From positions 558,001 to 622,000 of the forward strand of contig CBDBPW010000001.1 of assembly GCA_965209045.1 (NCBI GenBank): 64,000 bases of DNA, in the 5' to 3' direction. The DNA comes from JAJEFO01 sp965209045 (GTDB lineage Bacteria; Pseudomonadota; Alphaproteobacteria; Rhodobacterales; Rhodobacteraceae). Each line of letters begins with the position of its first letter. Position 1 is the first letter of the stretch. Position numbers and translations under genes: made by a program. The notes beneath the pieces are model-generated. The model was not told the origin of the DNA, did not search any database, and saw nothing but the letters and a program-made list of their open reading frames with translations. Shown here piece after piece: positions 1 to 9,339 of this stretch.

Positions 1-1
1 C

Positions 2-589
2 TACCTGCTGGAACGCGGCGCGGCATTCCTCTTCACGGTCAAGGGCAACCAGAAGACCCTGATGGATGACATCCGGCTGATGGACGAGGCCATGGCGGAG
101 CGCCCCCCGGACTTCGTCCAGGAAAGCGGGAAGCCCGAGCACGGCCGCCTCGAGCGCCGCTCGATCTGGGTGTCGTCGGAGATCAACGACTACGTCAGGT
201 TCCCCGGCGTCGGGCAGGTCTTCGCCGTGCACCGCGAGGTCACCGAGGTCAAGACCGGCGAGAGGAGCGCCGAGACCGCCGTCGGGGTCACCAGCCTGGG
301 CCCGGAGGCCGCCTCCCCGAAGCGCCTGCTGGAGCTGAACCGCGGCCATTGGCGCATAGAGGCCACTCACCATGTCCTTGACTGGAGCTTCGACGAGGAC
401 CGCAGCCGGATCCGCACCGGCCACGGGCCGGCGAACACGACGCTGTTCAGGCGCTTCGCCATCGGCCTGATCAGGCAGCGCGGGCTGGAGGTCGCGGAAG
501 CGATGCGCGCCATGGCCAGGAAGCCGAGGCGGGTGCTCGACATGCTCCGGATGACCGGAAACACGCGGCCGCGGACAGAAGCCGCCTGA
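2..589 (+). CDS. ISAs1-family transposase, C-terminal part
   Basis: The frame is open from the window edge, so the N-terminus lies outside. The visible 195 residues match the C-terminal DDE domain of ISAs1-type transposases. The diagnostic region is NRGHWRIEATHHVLDW followed by SFDEDRSRIR, which contains the family's HWxIE glutamate. It would cut and join the ends of its own IS. It ends normally with TGA. No inverted repeat could be identified downstream because the other end is not in the window. Family assignment is confident; whether the copy is active is unknown. Confidence 0.85.
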   Translation, partial: YLLERGAAFLFTVKGNQKTLMDDIRLMDEAMAERPPDFVQESGKPEHGRLERRSIWVSSEINDYVRFPGVGQVFAVHREVTEVKTGERSAETAVGVTSLGPEAASPKRLLELNRGHWRIEATHHVLDWSFDEDRSRIRTGHGPANTTLFRRFAIGLIRQRGLEVAEAMRAMARKPRRVLDMLRMTGNTRPRTEAA

Positions 590-922
590 AAGCGCCGTCC
601 GCCGCGACCGCCGCCCTCGGGAAAGACCGGGGGGCGGTCACGCCTGCCCGGACGATGCCCGGACCCTCCGTCGAGCCATGAATCCGCGCTCAGGGACGCC
701 AGCCATGCCGACCGGGCATCGCAAGCACGCCTTGAATCGAGGCCGAAGAACGGTTGGAGCTGAAACACGGACCTCTCGAGATCGCGCGCCGTGTTGGAAC
801 AGATCCGCCTTGGATCCGCGTCCTTAAACCGGTTTTGCACGTCCTGAAACCGGTTCGAGGACGCGCCTCGACCGCGTCCGGCGCATGCATTGCGCATCGC
901 AACTGCAACCGGAGCATGAAAC
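590..922. other. Gap between the IS and the hydrolase gene
   Basis: I see no coding sequence of its own here. The first part should contain the right end of the ISAs1 element. The last 100 bases contain the two AACCGGTT palindromes listed separately and the leader of the hydrolase gene. Confidence 0.5.
826..855. promoter_or_regulatory. Paired AACCGGTT palindromes upstream of hydrolase
   Basis: AAACCGGTT occurs at 826-834 and again at 847-855. Each contains the self-complementary octamer AACCGGTT and the spacing is exactly 21 bases, two helical turns, about 70 bases before the hydrolase start. This geometry suits cooperative binding of a dimeric repressor. The regulator is unknown. Confidence 0.35.
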
Positions 923-1939
923 ATGAAGCTGAACCCCATGATCACAGTCGCTGTCATCGTCTTTCCCGCCATGGTGGCCGCGGGCACCCCCGGCTATCGG
1001 CCGATCTCGGTCGAGGCCCCGCATCACGGCCGGCCCGTCACCGGGGGTCAATGGTACCCGACCCAGGCCGCCGGCCACGCAACGGTGATCGCGGAAAACC
1101 CCGTCTTCCATGGCGTGGAGGTGATCGAAGACGCGCCGATGGCTGACCGCCCTGCGCCCCTCGTGCTGCTGAGCCATGGCTTGGGAGGGTCTATGCGCTC
1201 CATGGCCTGGCTTGCTCCGGGACTGGCGGAACGCGGCGCGGTTGCCGTCGCCGTGAACCATCCGAACTCGACCTGGGGCGACTTCGACATGGAGGCCGCG
1301 CTGGACCACTGGACTCGCGTCGCCGACCTGTCGCTGGCGCTCGACACGGTACTGGCCGACCCGGAGTTCGCCGACAGGATCGATCCCGACCGGATCATGG
1401 CGGCCGGCTTCTCCTTCGGCGGCTGGACGGCGCTGTCCATGGGCGGCGTCACCGGGCGGATCGACAGGTATCCGGAACATTGCGATGTCTACGACGCTTC
1501 CGCGTCCCATTGCCAGGAACTGGCAAGTGGCGGGACCGAGCTGCGGAACCAGTTGGCGGTGGCATGGGATGCATCCTACAAGGACCCGCGTGTCACCCAT
1601 GTTGCCGCCATCGACCCGGCTCTTGTATGGGGCCTGGAAAGGGGCGATGCGGCGGACTTGGTCGAGAACGTGACGCTGTTCGGCATGGGTGAGGGCCAGG
1701 ATCGCCTGGCTGCCACGGATTTCGACGCCAGCGGCTTCGTCGGCCTCGTGCCGCACGCCTCGGTCGAGCGGCTCGTCCCTGCCGGTCACTTTTCCATGCT
1801 GCCGCTCTGCAAGCCCGCCGGCGCCGCAATCCTGGAGGAAGAGAACGACGATCCGGTCTGCAGCGATCCGGACGGCGCCGATCGGGCGGCGCTCCACCAG
1901 AGCGTGATCGACCGCATCGCAATCGATCTGGGACTTTGA
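923..1939 (+). CDS. Exported alpha/beta hydrolase (dienelactone-hydrolase-like)
   Basis: A 338-residue protein with a short hydrophobic N-terminus (residues 5-20) that looks like a signal peptide, so a periplasmic location is likely. It has the alpha/beta-hydrolase landmarks: an oxyanion segment SHGLGGS near residues 84-90, a nucleophile elbow GFSFGG with Ser164, and a late His in AGHFSML. The arrangement resembles predicted dienelactone hydrolases (COG4188), but the substrate cannot be read from the sequence. The ATG at 923 is preceded by a purine-rich stretch. It stands alone, with the ISAs1 fragment upstream and an unrelated convergent ABC exporter downstream. Confidence 0.75.
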   Translation: MKLNPMITVAVIVFPAMVAAGTPGYRPISVEAPHHGRPVTGGQWYPTQAAGHATVIAENPVFHGVEVIEDAPMADRPAPLVLLSHGLGGSMRSMAWLAPGLAERGAVAVAVNHPNSTWGDFDMEAALDHWTRVADLSLALDTVLADPEFADRIDPDRIMAAGFSFGGWTALSMGGVTGRIDRYPEHCDVYDASASHCQELASGGTELRNQLAVAWDASYKDPRVTHVAAIDPALVWGLERGDAADLVENVTLFGMGEGQDRLAATDFDASGFVGLVPHASVERLVPAGHFSMLPLCKPAGAAILEEENDDPVCSDPDGADRAALHQSVIDRIAIDLGL

Positions 1940-2348
1940 GGATCCGCTCGGCCTCGCGGACGCGATCATCGCGCGGCAATCATCTCAAAAAAGAAGATGC
2001 TGCGCGTCTCGCTCTCCTGTTCATGATCGGCCGAAGCCGCGGCAACGTCCGGCACTGGCGCGGCGTCGTCCTTCCAGACCTGCCCCTCAACACGCTCAAG
2101 CCCCGCCGCTGACGGCGTCCGCGCCATTGTGTGACGTGAGATGGACTGCTGCTGGCCAAGGCGTCCGCCAATTGTCCGGAAAACAATCGGAAGAAAGGAA
2201 GCTCAGAGGACCTCGGTCTTGCTCGAACTGGCTCGCCTGACGCGTTCCCGGGCCCCGAAACGCAGTGACCCGCACCGGCGACCGTCGGCATGAATTGGGC
2301 AGGGAGTGGCTGGGACGTGCGATCGGCGGCCTGACGAACGCAGCCGGC
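1940..2348. other. Non-coding gap between convergent genes
   Basis: I see no convincing gene, RNA or repeat in these 409 bases between the convergent hydrolase and permease genes. The open frames here lack family motifs. Confidence 0.5.
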
Positions 2349-3074
2349 CTATTCGTGCCGCCTGTGACGTGCATGCGCCACGACAACCACCGCCACCGAG
2401 ATCACCGTCCAGCCCAGAAGCACGGCCAGGTAGCCGGGGTCCCACCTGGTGCCGGCAATGGCCGCCCAACCGAGCTCTCCCATGGCTCTTGTCGGTGTCC
2501 ATTGCGAAAAGACGTTGACGGCCGATGGAAGGGCCATGGGCGGCACCCAAAGCCCGCCTAGATAGGCCAGTGGCAAGAAAACCAGGTTGGCCAGCGGCAC
2601 CGCGGCACGGGCGGATGCCAGAGACCCCAGTGCAATGCCCATGAAAGTCGCCGCGAATGACGCGATCAGGCACACGAGGCCAAGGCGAAGGAGCGCCGCC
2701 GGGCCGACCTCGACCCGATCCAGCGCAAAGGCCAGGGCGACGACAAGCGCCACCGCGACGGTCACGAAGACCAGGGACGCCAGAACGCCTGCGATCCATT
2801 GGTTGGCAGCGTGGCCGGGCAGGGTCTGCTGCCACTCCGCAAACGGGCTTTCGCGATCCTGGGCGACACTGACGCCGAACTGGAAGAACCCGACGCCCAG
2901 AACCGCATAGACGGCAAATGACGCCATGGCGTTGGCCGCCCACTCCCCGGCGCCTTGCGCGCCGAAGAACGCGTAGAGCATTGCCGGGAAGAGAACTGTC
3001 GGAACCCAGAAACCGGGCAGGCGACCGAGAGTCTTGAAGGTGAGGGCGCACTCCGCGCGCAAGGGGCCGGTCAC
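2349..3074 (-). CDS. ABC-2 type transporter permease
   Basis: A 241-residue membrane protein with about six hydrophobic segments, for example residues 21-40, 50-70, 97-118, 128-150 and 215-235, in the layout of ABC-2 exporter permeases. It begins with GTG and overlaps the stop of the ATPase gene by four bases (GTGA), so the two are translationally coupled. With the ATPase it would form a small exporter. Cargo is unknown; the divergent LytTR regulator suggests a LytTR-controlled exporter of a peptide, lipid or drug-like compound, which is inference. Confidence 0.8.
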   Translation of the reverse strand: MTGPLRAECALTFKTLGRLPGFWVPTVLFPAMLYAFFGAQGAGEWAANAMASFAVYAVLGVGFFQFGVSVAQDRESPFAEWQQTLPGHAANQWIAGVLASLVFVTVAVALVVALAFALDRVEVGPAALLRLGLVCLIASFAATFMGIALGSLASARAAVPLANLVFLPLAYLGGLWVPPMALPSAVNVFSQWTPTRAMGELGWAAIAGTRWDPGYLAVLLGWTVISVAVVVVAHARHRRHE

Positions 3075-3964
3075 GGACCTGTCTCCTCTCGACGAATTCG
3101 ACCAATCAGGTCCTTGAGATCAAGCGGCGCGACGGTCAGGCCCTGAAAGGGCAGCGCCTCATGAACCATGCGACGCAGCATCCCGTCGCTTTCGGCGCTT
3201 TCCGTGTGCCACCTCGCGCCGTCGTGGACGGCCTGCATCCACTCGGGCGGGACAGTCTCCGGCGGCAGCGAAAACGTCAGACGGCTCACGTTGGCCCGCT
3301 TGCGAATGTCGCCAATGCGCCCCTCCAGCACCGTCTCGCCCCGGTCGACAAGCGCGATCGAATCGCAGACCGCCTCGATTTCGTCCCAGTGGTGGGAGGT
3401 GAGAACCAGCGAGCCGCCCTTGGCGACAAAGTCACGGGCCACCTCTTGAAACCCCTCCTGCGCGGCGCTGTCGAGGCCGGTTGTAGGCTCGTCCAGGAAC
3501 ACCAGCCTGGGTTCCCCCACAAAGGCAAGCGCGACCGCCAGGCGACGCATTTCCCCACCCGACAACCCGGCAACGCGGCGATCCACGAACTTCTCAAGTC
3601 CGAAACGCGCGGCAAGTTCATCGACACGTGGACGCGTGCCGTAGCGGGCCGCAGCGTAGCCGAGCAATTCGCGCGGCAACAGCTGTCCGGGAAAGCCGGT
3701 CGATTGCGGCGTCGCGCCGGTCAGCGCACGAGCCTGCGGACTGCCGGCGCGGTGGCCGAAGATCAGGACCTCGCCTGCGTCTGGCGCGCGCAAACCCGTC
3801 AGCATTGACAGCGTGGTGGACTTGCCCGCGCCGTTGGGGCCCAGCAGTCCGAGCGCTTCGCCTTGAGACACGTCGAGGTCGATGCTTGACACGGCGCGGA
3901 CGGTGCCAAACCGCTTTGCCAACCCCCGGGCGCGCACTGGATCGTTGGAGCAGGCCTGCGGCAT
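3071..3964 (-). CDS. ABC transporter ATP-binding protein
   Basis: A 297-residue ATPase starting at ATG 3964; a longer upstream frame exists, but homology begins near this Met. Walker A is GPNGAGKST (residues 42-50), the Q-loop region follows near residue 87, the signature is LSGGE (134-138) and Walker B is LVFLDEP (154-160), followed by the switch His in LTSHHWDE. It belongs to the DrrA/CcmA-like exporter ATPases. The permease is downstream with overlapping codons, and the LytTR regulator diverges from it across 74 bases. Confidence 0.88.
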   Translation of the reverse strand: MPQACSNDPVRARGLAKRFGTVRAVSSIDLDVSQGEALGLLGPNGAGKSTTLSMLTGLRAPDAGEVLIFGHRAGSPQARALTGATPQSTGFPGQLLPRELLGYAAARYGTRPRVDELAARFGLEKFVDRRVAGLSGGEMRRLAVALAFVGEPRLVFLDEPTTGLDSAAQEGFQEVARDFVAKGGSLVLTSHHWDEIEAVCDSIALVDRGETVLEGRIGDIRKRANVSRLTFSLPPETVPPEWMQAVHDGARWHTESAESDGMLRRMVHEALPFQGLTVAPLDLKDLIGRIRREETGP

Positions 3965-3979
3965 ATGCAACTCCGAATC

Positions 3980-4007
3980 TTGAGAATCCACGGCCACCGC
4001 ATATACT
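3980..4007 (+). promoter_or_regulatory. Sigma70-like promoter for the LytTR gene
   Basis: TTGAGA at 3980-3985 and TATACT at 4002-4007 are separated by 16 bases, pointing towards the LytTR gene. The site sits in the short divergent region shared with the ABC ATPase gene, so a regulator bound here could control both directions. Confidence 0.5.
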
Positions 4008-4038
4008 CGGCGCAACGTCCCGCGCCGAGGCAGGTTTC

Positions 4039-4908
4039 GTGTCTGACCTGAAAAGTCCCGCGAACCGCACCCCCATGCAGTTGACGCTTCGTCAACTGCG
4101 GGAAAACCTGTGCAGCCCGTTTTTCTGGATGGTGCTTGGCGCGGTGATCCTGCTCGCATCGATGGCCGGACCGTACTTCACGCTGGAACGCTTCAGCTTT
4201 CCCGAACGCGTGGTCTACTGGGGCACGACCTTGACCCTTTCGGCGATCCTGATGACGTTCCTGTCAGTCCACGCCCACAGGCTTGCAGTGTCCCGTGCCA
4301 TGCACTGGAGCCTCGTGGCGACGCTGGCAGGCGTTGCAGGTGTCTTGCCGATCGTCGCGACTGTCTACCTGGCAGAGGCGCTGGTTACAGGCTTTGCGCC
4401 AGGATGGTTCATGTCGTACAGGCCCGCGACGTTGATTTCACACGTTGCGCTGTCTGCTGTCGCGGTGACGCTCATCGTGAACGCGGTGATCGAGTTCCGA
4501 GAGCGAGAGCGCGCGAATCCGCCGCCCGGGCCTGCTGCCGAAGGGAAGCCTCGGGCGACGACCCCCACTCTGTTGCAGAGCAGGCTGCCGCATCACTTGG
4601 GGCGCGACATTGTATCGGTGAAGGCGCAGGACCACTACGTCGAGGTTGCCACGCCCAAGGGATCAGCCACCGTGCTGATGCGGCTGGGCGATGTGATCGC
4701 GGACCTGGAAGCTCTCAACGGGCTGCAGGTGCATCGCTCCTGGTGGATCAACCTTTCCCATGTCGTGGAGACGAAAAGAGGCCCGAGCGGCCCGGAGCTC
4801 ATCCTGGCCTCGGGCCAGACAGTGCCCGTGGGACGCAGTTTCCGAAAGGCGTTTCGGGAGGCTGCGCAGCGTCAACTGGCAAGGACCCGGGCAGGTTCCT
4901 CCGAGTGA
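4039..4908 (+). CDS. Membrane-anchored LytTR transcriptional regulator
   Basis: The N-terminal half has four hydrophobic segments (roughly residues 30-50, 62-80, 95-115 and 130-150). The C-terminal hundred residues form a LytTR DNA-binding domain, recognisable from DIVSVKAQDHYVEV, MRLGDVIADL, VHRSWWINLSHV and PVGRSFR. I chose GTG 4039 because GAGG lies eight bases upstream; ATG 4075, twelve codons later, is the alternative. It diverges from an ABC exporter operon, the arrangement seen when a LytTR protein senses at the membrane and controls a neighbouring exporter. The signal is unknown. Confidence 0.8.
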   Translation: MSDLKSPANRTPMQLTLRQLRENLCSPFFWMVLGAVILLASMAGPYFTLERFSFPERVVYWGTTLTLSAILMTFLSVHAHRLAVSRAMHWSLVATLAGVAGVLPIVATVYLAEALVTGFAPGWFMSYRPATLISHVALSAVAVTLIVNAVIEFRERERANPPPGPAAEGKPRATTPTLLQSRLPHHLGRDIVSVKAQDHYVEVATPKGSATVLMRLGDVIADLEALNGLQVHRSWWINLSHVVETKRGPSGPELILASGQTVPVGRSFRKAFREAAQRQLARTRAGSSE

Positions 4909-5818
4909 CGTCGGCAAGCGGCGCCGACCCGAAGCGGCGCTGACGGTTGCCAGAAGCCGGGCTCCAGGCCGAACCTTGCCACAAAGGGCTGTTCTTGCTG
5001 TCCGCTCCAACTGACCGACCGACGCGAAATTGGCAAGGAATGGCGACACAGGCATTCTGCCAAGAGCGCTCGTGAAACTGCGCTCAGGGCCTTGATCAAG
5101 TGCTGTCGGGTCCAGCAGTCGCTTGATCGCAAGCGCGTGACATGGGCACGGCCTGAACCGGGCAGGCGTTTGGATCCCATGCAGGGCGCAACACATGCGG
5201 CCGTTGCCGAATCGATGCAGTCCCGAAGAAAGGCGAGATCTTCGGCCCTTTGGAGATTCATGCACCGTTTCCGCCGACGCATGGGATTTGCCCACGGCAG
5301 AAGACCGGCAAGGCGAGGTTCCCATTGCCCGGGGCCCGCTGATTCGTTCACGAGCATGTCGCCACGCAGGTGAACCAATGCCAACTTTCGCCCCAACGAC
5401 CGCCGAAACGGCGGCGCCGGAAAAACGTGCTGGTGGCAAATGAATGCAGACAGAACCGTGCTGACCAACGCAAATTGCGTGCGAGTCCAGCTTGTGCCGC
5501 CGGGAAAGGCGGCCGATCCAGGCATGACCGAAGCGAAGGTCATCGACCGGACCAGGCGTGGCGCGGAGCCGTTTCCGTCGCCGATCCGACATCGTCGGCA
5601 AGTCTCGCCGCATGTGCCGTTGAACGCACGGGACGAGCAGTGACAGGGACAGTTCCATCAGCGCTGCCCCGTGCGAGCCCGGCTTCCGGAACAATCCGGA
5701 CTGCCGCATCGAGGCTCCGGCGGCCGTCCTGAACTGGCCGACGAGTCAACATGTTGCATTCAGGAACGGACGGTGTACCGGAAAGCTCCACAAATCGCGA
5801 CATTTGCAAGGGTGCCAC
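4909..5818. other. Long gap without a recognisable gene
   Basis: A 348-codon frame is open on the minus strand across most of this region, but its translation shows no domain, is rich in Arg, Ser and Cys like antisense frames of high-GC DNA, and runs into the LytTR gene. I regard it as non-coding. The last 60 bases contain the LysR leader and probably its operator. Confidence 0.45.
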
Positions 5819-6757
5819 ATGCAAAGACGACTTCTTCCCCTGAACGCGCTGCGTGCCTTCGCAGCGGTTCATGAGACTGGTGGCATCCGTTCAGCCGCTC
5901 GGGCGCTGGACGTCACGCACTCTTCGGTCAGCCGCCATCTGCGCTTTCTGGAGGACACTCTCGGAGTCGCCCTGATTGACCGTGACCAGAACCAGCGGCA
6001 GCTTCGTTTCACGCGCGAGGGCGAACGGCTGGGCCAGGCATCCGGCGAGGCCCTGTCGCTGCTGAGCAACACGATCGTCAGCATCCGCGAAACCCGTCAC
6101 CGGAATTCGGTCGTCATCTCGACCGCGCCCAGCTTCGCGTCGTGCTGGCTGATGGAACGGATCCGCAGGTTCAACGAGGGACATCCCTGGATCGAAATCT
6201 CGGTCCTGGTCGACCAGCAGTTGACGAGACCGTCCGATCTGGGCGCCGACATCGGCATCCGGATCGGCGACGGGGCATGGGCGGAGAGCGAATACCGCCT
6301 GCTGATGGACGAGACCCTGTTCCCGGTCTGCAGCCCGCGCTACGCGGAACGGCTTGGGGAAACGAGCGAGCCCGCATTCCTGCGGCGGGCCAGGCTCTTG
6401 CATGACCGGGATTCCCGGACTTCGTGGGAAGTCTGGCGCGAGGCGTTCGACCTGGACTGGTTCGACCCGTCGCCAGGGCCGCGGTTCGCCTCGTCCGACA
6501 TGGTGCTAGATGCGGCGTCCAAGGGGCTGGGCGTGGCGCTGGCACGTGGCCGGATGGCGGAAGGCGAACTGCGCGAGGGTCGCCTGGTGCGCCTTGGCGC
6601 CCCCCACGAGATCAGGATCCCCGGTGCCTACTGGATGCTCGTGCAGCCGGACAGTGCGGATCGGACGGCAGTCAGGACCTTCGTCAAGTGGCTCAGGGAG
6701 GAATGTGCAAAGCCCGGGGGGTGGTCGGAAAATCAGACCGTTTCCTCCAGACATTAG
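5819..6757 (+). CDS. LysR-family transcriptional regulator (GcvA-like)
   Basis: A 312-residue protein starting MQRRLLPLNALRAF at ATG 5819. The N-terminal winged helix is clear (residues 5-65, with ARALDVTHSSVSRHLRFLE) and is followed by a periplasmic-binding-protein-like effector domain with DIGIRIGDG. The LNALRAFAAV start and internal motifs are typical of the GcvA/AmpR subgroup. It precedes the GST and LysE genes on the same strand by 56 bases, so it probably regulates them, an unusual co-directional arrangement for this family. Confidence 0.88.
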   Translation: MQRRLLPLNALRAFAAVHETGGIRSAARALDVTHSSVSRHLRFLEDTLGVALIDRDQNQRQLRFTREGERLGQASGEALSLLSNTIVSIRETRHRNSVVISTAPSFASCWLMERIRRFNEGHPWIEISVLVDQQLTRPSDLGADIGIRIGDGAWAESEYRLLMDETLFPVCSPRYAERLGETSEPAFLRRARLLHDRDSRTSWEVWREAFDLDWFDPSPGPRFASSDMVLDAASKGLGVALARGRMAEGELREGRLVRLGAPHEIRIPGAYWMLVQPDSADRTAVRTFVKWLREECAKPGGWSENQTVSSRH

Positions 6758-6813
6758 ACCACCTGCGAGACGTCATTGTTGTACACTTGCTTCAGAGGCA
6801 GGGCGCAGGGCAA

Positions 6814-7860
6814 ATGGGCAGGGTGGTCGACGGCGAATGGACGGAAGACGACGAAGACCTGTTTCGGAATGACGGGTTCGTGCGTCTGGCATCCCGTTAC
6901 AGCGAAAGCATTCCTGACGACGTCGTTGAGGCCATGACAGGGGAGCCCCGTCGTCTCTTCCTGATCGCATCGCTCAGCTGTCCCTGGTCGCATCGCGCAT
7001 TGATCATGCACAGGATCAAGGCCTTGGAAGCGGTGGTGCCGGTCAAGGTCGCGTCGGGCCGACGGAACGAGGGATATCCGGTCAACGACAACCGCGCCTG
7101 GCGCCTTCCGGGCACCGGGCGGGATGTCACCTACGTGCACGAGGTCTACACCGCTTCGGGTGAAGGCTATACCGGCAGCGCGAGCGTTCCCCTGCTGTGG
7201 GACAGCGCGAATCGCCGTGTCGTTTCGAACGATTCGTTGCAGATCATGAAGGCCTTCGACCGCGTTGATTCCTGCCTTTCCGGTTGCGACATCACCCTCT
7301 ACCCCGAGGACCTCCGGCCCGAGATCGACGAATTCAATGCCCGGATATTCCTGGGCCTTGCGAACGGCGTCTACCGCGCCGGCCTGGCACGAAGCCAGCG
7401 TCACTACGACGATGCCGTGGCGGGCGTATTCGAGACGCTCGACCAGCTTGAGGCGCGTCTCGCCCGCGGCCGGCTGCTGTTCGGACGGCGGCTGACGCTC
7501 TCGGATCTGGTGCTGTTTCCGGTGCTGGCGAGATTCGACGTCGTCTATCACACGCATTTCCGGTGCACGCGGCGCCGGCTGGCGGACTACCCGATGCTCT
7601 GGGCCTACGCCCGCGATCTCATCGGCTTGGAGCCCTTCGCGAGTGACGTGGACTTCGCCGCCATTCAGTCCGGATACTTCCTCAACGACGGCGACCACAA
7701 TCCCCATGGAATCATTTCCGAACGTCCGGACTGCGACTGGTCCGCACCGCATGAACGGAACGCGTTCGGCGCCCTGCTGGTCAGCCTGCGTGCCGGCGGG
7801 GTGGCTGAATTCGCACCTCCGGCCAGGCCAGCGAACGACAGTCAACAGGTCACGAGTTGA
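6814..7860 (+). CDS. Glutathionyl-hydroquinone reductase-like GST
   Basis: A 348-residue protein starting at ATG 6814. It has the Cys-Pro-Trp motif SCPWSHRAL (Cys56) that defines the YqjG/ECM4/xi-class glutathione transferases, and the conserved GRRLTLSDLVLFPVLARFD segment of the helical domain. These enzymes reduce glutathionylated quinols and related adducts in the cytoplasm. The next gene, a LysE-type exporter, overlaps its stop by four bases. Together with the LysR gene this looks like a stress or detoxification operon. The exact substrate is unknown. Confidence 0.85.
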   Translation: MGRVVDGEWTEDDEDLFRNDGFVRLASRYSESIPDDVVEAMTGEPRRLFLIASLSCPWSHRALIMHRIKALEAVVPVKVASGRRNEGYPVNDNRAWRLPGTGRDVTYVHEVYTASGEGYTGSASVPLLWDSANRRVVSNDSLQIMKAFDRVDSCLSGCDITLYPEDLRPEIDEFNARIFLGLANGVYRAGLARSQRHYDDAVAGVFETLDQLEARLARGRLLFGRRLTLSDLVLFPVLARFDVVYHTHFRCTRRRLADYPMLWAYARDLIGLEPFASDVDFAAIQSGYFLNDGDHNPHGIISERPDCDWSAPHERNAFGALLVSLRAGGVAEFAPPARPANDSQQVTS

Positions 7861-8441
7861 CTTCCTACCTTGCAGTGCTGACCATCGTGGCCGTTGCCGC
7901 CATCACGCCCGGCCCGAACAACTTCATCGTCATGTCCGCCTCGCTGCGAGGCGGCGGCGCGGCGGCCCTGCCGGCAATTGCGGGCGTCATCGCCGGCTCG
8001 ATCACGTTGCTGGTCCTTGTCTGGGCCGGTGCCGGAACGCTGTTCGAAATGGTCCCGGAGATCCAGCCGGTCCTGCGCATCGCTGGGGCCGCCTACCTGA
8101 TCTGGCTCGGCTTCTGCCTGATACGGAAGGCCAGCGGACCGGACGGCGGCTCCGATGACCTGGCCCTGCCGGCAACCGCATGGGGGGTCGCGAGCTTCCA
8201 GCTGCTCAATCCGAAGAGCTGGGTCCTGGTGGTCACCGCGGTCTCCGCCGTGAGCGGCACCCTTATCGGCGCTGTGTCGCTTGCCGTGACCTTCGTGGCG
8301 GTCATGGGCCTCTGCCTCACGATCTGGTCCGTGGCGGGCCAGCTGATTTCCCGTTGGCTGGTCGATCCGCGTTCCAGGCGCGTGTTCGACACGGCGATGG
8401 GCGTGCTGCTCATGGGATCTGCGGCGATGCTGCTGCCGTAA
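7857..8441 (+). CDS. LysE/RhtB-family exporter
   Basis: A 194-residue membrane protein with about six hydrophobic segments and the family's N-terminal TPGPNNFIVMSASL motif. It belongs to the LysE/RhtB/ArgO amino-acid exporter superfamily. The start is TTG 7857, which overlaps the GST stop (TTGA), so translation is coupled. Substrate cannot be predicted; the neighbours suggest export of an amino acid or amino-acid-like metabolite under LysR control. Confidence 0.85.
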   Translation: MTSYLAVLTIVAVAAITPGPNNFIVMSASLRGGGAAALPAIAGVIAGSITLLVLVWAGAGTLFEMVPEIQPVLRIAGAAYLIWLGFCLIRKASGPDGGSDDLALPATAWGVASFQLLNPKSWVLVVTAVSAVSGTLIGAVSLAVTFVAVMGLCLTIWSVAGQLISRWLVDPRSRRVFDTAMGVLLMGSAAMLLP

Positions 8442-8913
8442 GCACGGCCTTCTCCCATTGCGGAGACTTGGAATGCTGTCTCTCCGGGCGAAGCCTCTCT
8501 GAACCATTGGATTGATTTCTCTGCATCTCCTTCATGCCGTGGTTTGCAAATGCAAGGTCAGGAAGCTATGGCCCGGTGCATGACGGAAGCTCGTTCAGGG
8601 TTGAGGCGGGACCACGGTCTCTCGGATGAAGCCGGGGAGGTCGCCATGCCATTTTGCAGCCGTCACGTGGTCAGGGAAGTACGCTGCCGAATTCATCCTC
8701 CGGGAAGTCGGCCATTTGAATGGCCGTATCGCACGGTCGACTTGCCGGAAGATCCGGCATTTGACAGGAAATGGGGACGCATTTGGAAATCTCGGAGACA
8801 CTCAGCCATTCGAACGTGCACAGGCGCGTGACGGCGCCAAAGCGCGAGGCCGCAATCCATGGTGCCGCACGGCTCCTTGCGGCATCGGCAGTGATTCCTG
8901 TGAGGGCGGACTG

Positions 8914-9339
8914 ATGGCCCACGGCATCGGCAAAGGGCTTGGTGAAATGATCTGCACGCACGGGATCATTCTAGGCACCGAACGGTACGAGGCCTGTCTC
9001 GCGTTCTACCGCGACGTGCTGGAACTGCCGGTCTGGTTCGAAAAGGAAGGGCTGTGCTGCCTTCGTTTCGGCGACGGGTACCTGATGATCGAGACAGGCG
9101 GGCATGCGCGCGACGGCCGCAAGAGCAATGCCGAGAACCCGACCATGCTGCGGTTCAACGTCAAGGATGTCGATTCTGCCGCAGACCTGCTGGAAGCACG
9201 CGACGTTCCGGTGCAACGCAAGTCGTTCGACTGGGGCCAGGTAGCGACATTCACCGACCCCGACGGCAATGCCTGCGAGTTGAAGGATGCGGAAGATCCG
9301 TTCTTTTCCCGGCAAGGCCGGACAGCGGAACGTCAGTGA
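8914..9339 (+). CDS. VOC (glyoxalase/dioxygenase fold) protein
   Basis: About 141 residues with the betaalphabetabetabeta pattern of the vicinal oxygen chelate fold: an early YRDVLELPV strand-helix, FGDGYLMIE in the middle, and FTDPDGNACEL near the end. The ATG at 8914 has GAGGGCGG four bases upstream, which is why I prefer it over ATG 8947. The Glu of IETGGH and the terminal ELKD acid could be metal ligands. Function within the superfamily is unknown. Confidence 0.75.
   Translation: MAHGIGKGLGEMICTHGIILGTERYEACLAFYRDVLELPVWFEKEGLCCLRFGDGYLMIETGGHARDGRKSNAENPTMLRFNVKDVDSAADLLEARDVPVQRKSFDWGQVATFTDPDGNACELKDAEDPFFSRQGRTAERQ

Noticed and set aside
4663..5709. A 348-codon open frame on the minus strand
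   Set aside because: It overlaps the LytTR gene in antisense, has no domain and is rich in Arg, Ser and Cys, typical of spurious frames in high-GC DNA.
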